Of a DNA stretch of 64,000 bases, positions 10,764-22,700 are shown piece by piece. The DNA is from Phoronis australis (lineage: Eukaryota > Phoronida > Phoronidae), in assembly GCA_002633005.1 (NCBI GenBank), contig NMRA01000084.1, positions 524,030-588,029 on the forward strand. Direction: 5' to 3'. A program made the translations under genes and the position numbers. The number at the start of each line of letters is the position of its first letter. The stretch's first letter is position 1. Under the pieces are notes generated by a model. That model had not been told where the DNA came from. It worked only from the letters and a program-made list of their open reading frames with translations, and did not search any database.

Positions 10764-13700
10764 GTGAGTCGAGTACCTTAAAATTTTCAGCAATAAGGCC
10801 GATAGTGGAATTGAGACTTTGGCTGAGGCGATTTTTATAATCGCATTAGCGGGTATAGTTAGCTAATTTCCAGCAGGTCATTTAGACTTGTCCAAAAGAC
10901 TATGTACTTTATTCGCTGTTTAGTCAAACCGTGTCGCGGCCGTCATGAGCTTGACCGAAAGGTCTTTGTTTTTCGTTCTTTTCAACGGCATATGCCGTGT
11001 ATTTCAACTGTTGTGTATAACGTTACTTCCAAAAACACTTGACTGACAAATGCATAGTGCTTGGTTGTGCAGCTGAGCATTGTACACACAACGCTGCTAT
11101 CAACGTACATGTACTAGGTACCTGCAGGAATAGAATGATTACATGATTATGTAGGTCAGAGTTCACATTTGTACCGAGGATATGTACTCGAGACGATTGA
11201 TTATAAGGTCCAGTTATACAGGTGTTTCACAAGCTGAAACGTTATTCTCCGTACCTAAGACAAAAAATATGTCAGTATGCATGCGCGCACCCAGCCTTTA
11301 ATATGGAGGGCTCGAATTTCCGACGATGTGGACCTTTTACCTACAAATGAAAGCCGAAGGATTAAAAAAACGGGATACCACGTCCAGAACTGGGAATTGT
11401 GCGTTTGCGCCTTCTTAGTGGACTTTTTGTCTCGTTTTCTCGGACTTTTTGTTTCTCTGAGGCGGACTTTTTTGTCCACTTCACCAAATGGGGGGCTCTT
11501 TCGAGCCCCCCCCCCCTGGGTGCGCGCAAGGTATGGACTTGACAAGTTACGTTCGTGACATGCTTGCGCTATTTCATTACGGCGTTCTCCCGTTCAGCGA
11601 CTTTACCAGACATGAGGGTTGGCTCCTTCGTTAACTGCCCAGCCGTGACAGTCTTCTGTTCTGAATGACAACATGCAAGCCAAAAATCTCCAAGGCTTCA
11701 AATGGTTACCGAAACCTAGCAGAACTACTTTTGACACCAGGTAGAGGTTTTTATCAACAATAATGAATACTACGATGGTAACCGAGGTGTCGTGTTTTCT
11801 TCGTTTGTTAATAATCATTTTATCGGCGTTGAGACTTGACCATGAAAGGTTTAACTTCCAGCAAGCATTATTACTCCGAGAAGTCGAGGAGCACCCGAGC
11901 TGGTTTATTCAGTAAAGCCGTTCCACCCGCCCTTTTTATAAGAATGACGTGCTGCTTTTGAGGGTCACTCGTTCTGGATTTACCCAAAAAAACGTACGCA
12001 TCACCGAGGAACGGATCTCAGAGTCAGCAAGTTCGGCGTAGCTGACCCTATGAGCGTGAATGCCTGGATTTTAACGTCTACAGGTTAACAATTACACATC
12101 TCCACGCTTTGGAGTTATCAGGCATACTGCGCGCGAAAATCGGCACATGCAGGAACCATGTGACCTTAGCCGCGTTTGTGATAATGATTTATTGCGTGTA
12201 AGAATATAAAACTAACCCGTGAGTCGTAATATCTTTATTAAAATAGCATATATTGCTAAAAACAACTTATTGGATCAAATACAACAATTATCTATCTGTG
12301 TCATGGATGTAAGTGTTTTGAAACGTATGGTGGTTGTACCCTATTACCGACCGCGCCGTATGAACGTAGTCAAACTCACTCTGTTGGTAATACGTTCGGA
12401 CAGAATACATGTGGATTGCATTAACTTCCGTTGTAGTTGGACGATTTTGGTGATACAAAACCTTAACATGATCAGCATCTGACGAGGAAATTAGAAATGC
12501 TATTGGTTTATGTTGAAATATGTTATAACTTAACTTTTATTGTTAACAACACAGCCCAGTCAAGCTAGAAACGATCTGATCCGAGATTTGGACAAATATC
12601 GAACAAAAAAGAGCTGGCCCTCCAACCATGACAGAATTGACTTAATCAGTCGCGTAAGATACTGGCTACAGGAATCATTTTCTCACCTTGTTATTGGGCT
12701 ATAGAATGGAACAAGCTGAGCTCAACTGAAAAAAACGCCGTAATGTGTTATTTTTTGCGACATCTTCAAGCCGTGAGGACTGAGGTTCGCCGAAGCAGTA
12801 TTTGCTCAGAAATTCCTTTTGCTAACATTAACATATTAAAAACTTATAACGAAGCAAAACCAATTCCGATAATTTGTTGTGACATGCATGCACACTTGTG
12901 GAAGAAGAAAAGTTGCTAAAGAGTTGGTGGTGCTCCATTTCATGGCGTTGAAAGCCGATCGATCCACAAACTTAATACCAGAATAACGATTGAACGGCAA
13001 TTCTCTAACACTTGTAATTGATTTTATTTACTCGGGAAAGAGTGTAGTTTTTAATGACATTAGTTTTTGAGAGATTGTGTTTGGCCAGTTTTTACACATT
13101 TCAATGCAAACCTTTACAATTGTATACCTCTGTACATGCACCAATACTCCAGCTATATTGGCTATGCCGACAATGCCAAAAGCGGTGACGTCACTGACGA
13201 CAAGCACTTCAACAGACGCGATGCATACAGACAAGACTATTGACTTTACTGCTGCAGACACCAACAACGGCGTTGACAACGACAACGCCATCGCATTCAT
13301 TGCTAGAATCGCTTTCCTCCCCATCACCGTCACTTTTGCAACCAATTTCATTATTGTCATCATCATAAAACATTGATCACGAAATTGCTTAAGGACTGAA
13401 AGCTGGCACAACGTGTTCAATCGCCAATAAAACAAAGCATGGTCACTCAAAACATTTGCAGTAGTCAGAAAATCATGAATAATTTGAGAACTGTCATTCG
13501 AGATTTGTACACACACCCACTTCTAAACGATCTCTAGTAGGACAAGGGAATGCGAAGAGAAAATCGAAAATAGCCTCCACAGCGCCATCTTTTGTCCCGT
13601 CAGCCAAAACGCAACAATTTTCGGGGGAGAGTTCAGAAGTTAAGTATTGTATGCAAACGCCAAAAAATGCGCGAATGATTGGGAAACGCGAAACGGCTGC

Positions 13701-16700
13701 TAAATGTCACTATCGGACCACATACAATAGAACTCGAGAACGATAAGTCATTAGCAAAAACGGATGCCATTGCTTGTAGCCCTTGACGAGACCAATGGAC
13801 AGATACGCCACCATCCGCACACGTATAGGTATATTTTGTGGCTGGAGAACCTGGTGAAAACGCACAGAAAATAATGCGTTCCAGTCGCATTAGCGTTACT
13901 ACCCGTGAAAATTTTTGAAAACTAAGTCGATGGAAAACTTTTTGAAACTTCAAAGAAAAAGTTGAGTTTTCGAAATGAAAATAGAGTCGTGTGACCAGGG
14001 CCTTAAACTAACAATAACAGTCAACCGCGCGATACAACTGGGTTCGCTAATGCCTAGTCGGCAGTCGATTGTTGGGAATTACATCGCTGTTTTGTGACGT
14101 TCTATCACATATTTATGCCGTGGATCGAACTTTTCTTCTTGATTGACGACTGGCTCATGTCCGCTGAACCCCACCCCCCCGATTCTTGTCTTAATTCTTT
14201 GCCGAGCATGTTTCGTGCAACGGGAAGTGAAAATGTTATTGAGTCTCGGAGTGTCGACTATAAACATCTCAAACACGAAAAACACCTGAATTAGTTTTTC
14301 AAATTTAGTTATTACAACTAATTTTAAAGCTGTTTCTGACTCAGGACTTGAAAGCTAGCACGGGTCCGTAACCTTGATGTCAGCTGTGACCTCTACAACA
14401 TCTGAAGCTTGCACGCGTGCACTTTTGCAGAGTCACCGCTTGCAACCCAAGTGGAGCGCTGCGTGGTCACTGGTCGTCTGCGCACTAAAGTTCTAACAAA
14501 CTAACAAGACCGCAGGAAGGCACGGGTCTATTACTCAGCATTTTTTTAAATTTAATTGTGAATGATTAATCTGAGGGCAACAGAACCTTTGTTGGGATCA
14601 TCCGCTTTATGATGCTTTTACCGTCATTTGGCGACGTGACGATAAAGCTCTTTGAAAAGTGCTACGCGTTCCGAGTACGTGTGTCGTATGGGGACTTAGA
14701 TCACGAGGTAAGGCTAACCGCTTATGTCGTTTGTCTGTCGTAATAAGCGCCCATGTGCGGTTAACCCCCCACTCTGGATTTCTTGAAATTTCACGTTTAA
14801 GCGCCCATGTCTGGTGAACCGCCCACCCCCGATTTTTGGGTTTGCCAATTTAACCTCACAGGGCGTTAACCCGAAAGTTTACGTTCTGCAGTTGGCGGCG
14901 CCGTCTGCCGCTGATTTGCTAACGGCTAAATCCCAATCAAGGTCCATATTCGAGAGTTGGGTGCGTTACGGTCTAAAATAAGTTCTTTGGTCATTTACCA
15001 AATGCCAACTGAATCTTATTATGCAAAGGGTTATTTAGTTGCGCAAATTAAAAAAGAATCATCAAAATCGGACAATGTTTGAGAAATTTATGCTCGTTTT
15101 TGTCTATGAAATTCATGCATTTTTAGCGTTACGAGTGGCCATTTTAAAAATAGCAATTTCAACTGTCAAGAGTAGAAAAGAAATTTATTTTATCAAGCAA
15201 GCAATTGTTTAGATATGACTGGGAATGACTTGAGTCACTTTCAGAGTCAATTAGATGAAGTTGTGCTTAATCATTAGGTAGGGTTCATCATAAAACAGGC
15301 ACTCGTTACGAAATTTGTAAATTCTGTGTTTCTAAACCTCACGTACTGTAAAGAAGGTTAAAAACTAAAGTTCACACTCAGTATCAAAAAGAACTACAAA
15401 ATATGTCAGCCTAGGCAACACAACAAATTATTCAATATCTAAACAAACCAAATGTTTGGATATTGAATGGATTCTGCTATGTTGAAAACGGGCCAAAAAG
15501 GCTTACAAAATGTAGTGTACGTAACGTATCCGTAACACAAATGGTCATTGCAAATGAAATTGCCTTTTAAATAACAACATGGTGCTTATTATCACCAAAG
15601 AAAAATAAATGGCCATACAACATTATGTCATCATGTGATGCAGAAACAGTGATGTAGTGTACGTACCCCCATGTCTACAAATGCCATAATATTAAAATAT
15701 CACTTGGTAAGTGAGCAACATCGGTCATGGACAATTTCCTTCCTTAAAAATGTTAGGTTAAAAGAGTGTTTATTGCAAATACATTTGTTTTGAGTGAAAT
15801 ATTAGCATTTGTGTAGTGTACGTACCCCCATATTTTAACATGTGCCTGTTTTCAAAGAATTACAGACAGATATGCACATGACTGCATGCTGTAGTTTTTA
15901 TTTGCTCTCTTTGAATTTTGGTAAATGAACTAAGTCTCAGTAAATTCTAATTATTTTTATAAACTTGAAAAGTCATTGAAATGTAGTGTACGTACCCCTT
16001 TGTAGTGTATGTACCTTCAATCTCTGTGCTATAAAGTATTGCCCACAAGAATTTTTGCACACTACTGTTCTCATGTACAATACTGATATTTCCAAAATGA
16101 ATACTGTCTGACAATAAAAAAACAATTGAAATTATGAAATTTGTGGACAATAAAATGCCACACAGGACTTGGCTAGTACTGAATATCCTAGAAGACGCGT
16201 CATGTGACAACTGATGTTGCTGAGGCAGGTTTATCTCTCAAGGCAACTTCAACTTGCAACAAACCAACAAGTAGGGACAGCACAAAACTCGAGACCATCC
16301 CATACACTTGTACCTTTAGTCAAAATTTGACGTTGATTGGCTGTGTGTAGTGTACGTACCCCACAACCAGTACCATGGAGCACTGGGCCTAGCATTGCTT
16401 TAACTATTTTGACCAACTGGTGAAAGTATTTAATCAAAAACTTATTAAATTGACAGCTACCTTATGAATTTTTGAATGGTAGAAGTGGGTTGTGACCACA
16501 AGTTGGAGTGTACGTACCCTTTTGTACAACTGCGATGCATTAGGCTATAAAAAAATATTCTGTGGTTCTTGTGCAAAAATATTTTAGATTACAAACCTGG
16601 AATGATGGTACTTTAAAACAACCCAGCTTTTACAGTAATATGACAAGCTTCATTTTTCACCAAAAGTGGCCGCCGAATATAGACCTTGACTGTGATTTGG

Positions 16701-19700
16701 CCGTAAGCATTGCAGACCTATCGATTATTTTTATCAGAACATTTCTAGTCTGTTGGAAAAATGCTGTCCTGTTCTGTAACTGTGACTGGGCACACGAGTT
16801 TTGATAAAACGGGCTCTTGCGACAGAAGCTACATTAATTTTAAATATATTTGCTGGCAACAATTACATGTACTGTCTATCAGTGGTTGGATTAGTCGTTT
16901 GCCAAACAAGATGAGACGAATAATTACATTGCATCGCTCTCATGTTTCATCACTCTTATGTTTCAGTCGAATTGTTTGCCTCCCTTGGCGTCGTGGGTCA
17001 GTTCTTTGGAATACCAGCCAGTATGCTATANCCCCCCCTGGGTGCGCGCAAGGTATGGACAAGTTACGTTCGTGACATGCTTACGCTATTTCATTACGGC
17101 GTTCTCCCGTTCAGCGACTTTACCAGACATGAGGGTTGGCTCCTTCGTTAACTGCCCAGCACAGTCTTCTGTCCTGAATGACAACATGCAAGCTAAAAAT
17201 CTCCAAGGCTTCAAATGGTTACCGAAACCTAGCAGAACTACTTTTGACACCAGGTAGAGGTTTTTATCAACAATAATAAATAAACGATGGTAATCGAGGT
17301 GTCGTGTTTTCTTCGTTTGTTAATAATCATTTGATCGGCGTTGCGACTTGACCATGAAAGATTTAACTTCCAGCAAGCATTATTACTCCGAGAAGTCGAG
17401 GAGCACCCGAGCTGGTTTATTCAGTAAAGCCGTTCCACCCGCCCTTTTTATAAGAATGACGTGCTGCTTTTGAGGGTCACTCGTTCTGGATTTACCCAAA
17501 AAACGTACGCATCACCGAGGAACGGATCTCAGAGTCAGCAAGTTCGGCTGACCCTATGAGCGTGAACGCCTGGATTTTAACGTCTACAGGTTAACAATTA
17601 CACATCTCCACGCTTTGGAGTTATCAGGCATACTGCGCGCGAAAATCGGCACATGCAGGAACCATGTGACCTTAGCCGCGTTTGTGATAATGATTTATTG
17701 CGCGTAAGAATATAAAACTAACCCGTGAGTCGTAATATCTTTATTAAAATAGCATATATTGCTAAAAACAACTTATTGGATCAAATACAAGAATTATCTA
17801 TCTGTACTGTCATGGATGTAAGTGTTATGAAACGTATGGTGGTTGTACCCTATTACCGACCGCGCCGTATGAACGCAGTCAAACTCACTCTGTTGGTAAT
17901 ACGTTCGGACAGAATAGATTGCATTAACTTCCGTTGTAGTTGGACGATTTTGGTGATACAAAACCTAAACATGATCAGCATCTGACGAGGAAATTAGAAA
18001 TGCTATTGGTTTATGTTGAAATATGTTATAACTTAACTTTTATTTTTAACAACACAGCCCAGTCAAGCTAGAAACGATCTGATCCGAGATTTGAACAATT
18101 ATCGAACAAAAAAGAGCTGGCCCCCCAACCATGACAGAATTGACTTAATCAGTCGCGTAATATACTGGCTACAGGAATCATTCTCTCACCTTGTCATTGG
18201 GCTATAGAATGGAACAAGCTGAGCTCAACTGAAAAAAAACGCCGTAATGTGTTATTTTTTGCGACATCTTCAAGCCGTGAGGACTGAGGTTCGCCGAAGC
18301 AGTATTTGCTCAGAAATTCCGTTTGCTAACATTAACATATTAAAAACTTATAACGAAGCAAAACCAATTCCGATAATTTGTTGTGACATGTATGCACACT
18401 TGTGGAAGAAGAAAAGTTGCTAAAGAGTTGGTGGTGCTCCATTTCATGGCGTTGAAAGCCGATCGATCCACAAACTTAATACCAGAATAACGATTGAACG
18501 GCAATTCTCTAACACTTGTAATTGATTTTATTTACTCGGGAAAGAGTGTAGTTTTTAATGACATTAGTTTTTGAGAGATCGTGTTTGGCCAGTTTTTACA
18601 CATTTCAATGCAAAGCTTTACAATTGTATACCTCTGTACATGCACCAATACTCCAGTTATATTGGCTATGCCGACAATGCCAAAAACGGTGACGTCACTG
18701 ACGACAAGCACTTCAACAGACGCGATGCATACAGACAAGACTATTGACCTTACTGCTGCAGACACCAACAACGGCGTTGACAACGACAACGCCATCGCAT
18801 TCATTGCTAGAATCGCTTTCCTCCCCATCACCGTCACTTTTGCAACCAATTTCATTATTTTCATCATCATAAAACATTGATGACGAAATTGCTTAAGGAC
18901 TGAAAGTTGGCACAACGTGTTCAATCGCCAATAAAACAAAGCATGGTCACTCAAAACATTTGCAGTAGTCAGAAAATCATGAATAATTTGAGAACTGTCA
19001 TTCGAGATTTGTACACACACACCTACTTCTAAACGATCTCTAGTAGGACAAGGGAATGCGAAGAGAAAATCGAAAATAGCCTCCACAGCGCCATCTTTTG
19101 TCCCGTCAGCCAAAACGCAACAATTTTCAGGGGAGAGTTCAGAAGTTAAGTATTGTATGCAAACGCCAAAAAATGTGCGAATGATTGGGAACTTGATGCT
19201 ATTTCCGAAATGCAAACGGCTGCTAAATGTCACTATCGGACCACATACAATAGAACTCGAGAACGATAAGTCATTAGCAAAAACGAATGGCATTGCTTGT
19301 AGCCCTTGACGAGACCAATGGACAGATACGCCACAATCCGCACACGTATAGGTATATTTTGTGGCTGGAGAACCTGGTGAAAACGCACAGAAAATAATGC
19401 GTTCCAGTCGCATTAGCGTTACTACCCGTGATAGCACTGAGAGAATTTTTTGAAAACTATGTCGACGGAAAACTTTTTGAAACTTCAAAGAAAAAGTTGA
19501 GTTTTCGAAATGAAAATGGAGTCGTGTGGCCAGGGCCTTAAACTAACAATAACAGTCAACCGCGATACAACTGGGTTCGCTAATGGCTAGTCGGCAGTCG
19601 ATTGTTGGGAATTACATCGCTGTTTTGTTACGTTATATCACATATTTATGCCGTGGATCGAACTTTTCTTCTTGATTGACGACTGGCTCATGTCCGCTTA

Positions 19701-22700
19701 ACCCCCACCCCCGATTCTTGTCTTAATTCTTTGCCGAGCATGTCTCGCGCAACGGGAAGTGAAAATGTTATTGAGTCCCGGAGTGTCGACTATAAACATC
19801 TCAAACACGAAAAACACCTGAATTAAGTTTTTCAAATACTGATATTTCCAAAATGAATACTGTCTGACAAAAAACAATTGAAATTATGAAATTTGTGGAC
19901 AATAAAATGCCACACAGGACTTGGTTAGTACTGAAAATCCTAGAAGACACGTCATGTGACAACTGATGTTGCTGAGGCAGGTTCTATATCTCAAGGCAAC
20001 TTCAACTAACAACAAACCAACAAGTAGGGACAGCACAAAACTCGAGACCATCCCATACACTTGTACCTTTAGTCAAAATTTGACGTTGATTGACTGTGTG
20101 TAGTGTACGTACCCCCCAACCAGTACCATTTTTTACTGTTTACTAGTGGAACACTGGGCCTAGCATTGCTTTAACTATTTTGACCAACTGATTAGTGTGT
20201 TGAAAACTAGGCAAATAGCACCAATAAAGTTTTTGAAAAAAGTTACTTGTCATTTTCTTTTTGAAACAATCGTATTGCAAGAGAAGGAAGTTCTCATTAT
20301 ATTGTGTTAAGATATGCAATGTATCACCATCTAGAACAACTTGATCAGCACGGTAATAACTTTTCCTATTTTAATATATGATACTTCTTCAATTTAATCA
20401 AAAACTTAAATTAACAGCTACCTTATGAATTTTTGCATGGTAGAAGTGGGTTGTTACCACAAGTTGTAGTGTACACATACGTACCCTTTTGTACAACTGC
20501 GATGCATTAGGCTATAAAAATTTATTCGGTGGTTCTTGTGCAAAAATATTTTAGATTACAAACCTGGAATGATGGTACTTTAAAACAACCTAGCGTTTAC
20601 AGTAATATGACAAGCTCCATTATTCACCAACAGTGGCCACCCAATATGGACCTTGTTTGTGATTTGGCCGTAAGCATTGCAGACCTATCGATTATTTTTA
20701 TCAGAGCATTGGAAGTCCGGTCGTCGACGCTTTTCTAGTCTGTTGGAAAAATGCTGTCCTGTTCTGAAACTGTGACCGGGCACACGAGTTTTGATAAAAC
20801 GGGCTCTTGCGACAGAAGCTACATTAATTTTAAATATATTTGCTGGCAACAATTACATGTACTGTCGATCAGTGGTTAGATTAGTCGTTTGCTGAACAAG
20901 ATGACACGAATAATTACATTGGATCGCTCTTATGTTTCATCAATCTTATGTTTCAGTCGAATTGTTTGCCTCCCTTGGCGTCGTGGGTCAGTTCTTTGGA
21001 ATACCAGCCAGTATGCTATACCATTCTTACGGACCCAGAGCGACATCTGTCGTCGGACTCGTCATTTCCGTCGGCGGTTTCTTACTGGTTTGGATGGCCG
21101 TAAAACTGAACAATATTTTTAAGATGTACAGTTTCGTTGTGTCTATATTCTTCTTAATTGGAAGTAAGTATTTTATTATTCTCAAGTTCCTATTTTTGCT
21201 TAATTTCTATTATTTTATTCAGAGTGTCATCACATTCGCCTACAAAGGGCCACATAACATAGTCTCTTCGTGTACATAAATGATGTCTTATAACCATGAA
21301 TTTGCATTGATTTGTCGTGAAATACAATCACTAAGCGTTGGCTGCGACATCGCCTTCAATGATATCAAGAGCGACTACATGTGATATTATCTTGAAATTG
21401 AAAATCGAATTGCAAACAGAAACTCAGATAGATGATTAGATAGTATCCATTATTGTCTCCTTTCACACATTCAAACAAACATAAACCGCTTTTTCAGTGT
21501 CTTTACAGACACGTTGGATACTGCAAAACATACCACAAAACTTATGATATGCACAATAAAAAATCAATACAAACCAGTATAGTTTCTTTCTTAATATCGA
21601 GAAGCAGGTCCTGGCAAACGTCTCAAAATTTGACAAGTAGTTAACACTTTGTTCGTCACTAAAAATGCAAAGTTGACATTCAAGCGATTAAAATATCTGA
21701 TCTGAGCTCGAAGTAATCAGTACATTGTATTAAAACATGAAACTCGTCTTCGACTGCCCCACATTGGCACTGGTTACAGAATCTGTCGTCATAACGCAAA
21801 CCACAATAACTCACGGTTCAACCGCTAGAGGGAGGACGAGACCTGAAAGCCGCAGACACTCTTCGTTTCGTACAGTTTACCTTACTTCGGTTGTATGGGT
21901 GAGGTTCAAGAGCAGATTTGAAACCTTGAAGTTCATGTAAAACCCTGAACTTTGTTTCCACTACCAAATTTGATACCCATGCAGATCACGTCAGAACGGT
22001 CTAACCCTGCTCAAACACCACGTGTTCTTTAGCGTCAAAAATAATTTCATTTAAAGAAGATGGACCTACACTGTTTAGAGATTACTCAAGTTCCTACTAA
22101 GTCAATAATCCACACATATGAAACTCCCTTGGTTATCCACGATGCGCATGGCACCAGTTTTCAATGTTCCCAATTCATAGTGCCGCTGCAGTGTTTTCCT
22201 CGTCAATTTGTACCTGCGCCAGTTAATGAGCCTACACTAAAACCGAATTACACCCAAATTCTTCCAGTGATTTGGTTACCGTATGTGAGCGTATTTTGGA
22301 GCATGCGCCTTCTTGCGAAGCTTTGTCTGTGCTCTATATATAAACTATTTGAATAAAAAGACCACATTTTTTAAAAACTTAACGCCAATTCGTCGTGAGA
22401 GTCTATCCGGAGTTGGAAAATGGTGCAACTCCGGATAGCCTGGGAAAAACCACAGTTGTACTGAATCTACACACATGTGATAAACAAGAGAAGTTCTACC
22501 TGCCGCTTCAGCTACAGGTACCATTATCTCTTTTATGACACACAATGTGTGACTGGACACAAAACCTTTTCAAAATACTGTAGATGAACCAGTGGAGCGT
22601 GAGTCCTCACGGCCATTCTACGTTATGCAACAAGCGAGAAAAGCTTTAGTCATTCGTTACAAATCCATAGATGTTGATGTGTTTACAACTATCTACTAAA

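Larger units (their letters stand above)
11509..17030. repeat. Duplicated block, copy 1 (likely haplotype duplicate)
   Basis: Bases 11509-14300 are nearly identical to 17032-19836, and 16077-17030 to 19837-21020. Between these, 14301-16076 exists only in copy 1. Copy 1 stops inside MFS exon 2 at a single N (17031), where copy 2 starts again in a C-run. The copies differ by scattered substitutions and small indels. A divergent inverted relative of part of this block lies at 62380-62790, so some of it also belongs to a dispersed family. Confidence 0.85.
17032..21020. repeat. Duplicated block, copy 2
   Basis: The second version of the intron-1 block. It runs without a break into the complete exon 2, so it carries the functional arrangement. 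It lacks the 1.8-kb segment of copy 1 but has about 200 bases (20190-20395) that copy 1 lacks. Confidence 0.85.

Noticed and set aside
13077-13376. Plus-strand 99-codon frame rich in Thr/Asn (also 18581-18880)
   Set aside because: Antisense to the longer minus frame in a duplicated repeat block, with no supporting signals.
15511-16521. CRISPR-like repeat/spacer layout
   Set aside because: Spacers of 140-170 bases, a short uneven motif and a eukaryotic intron setting with no cas genes.
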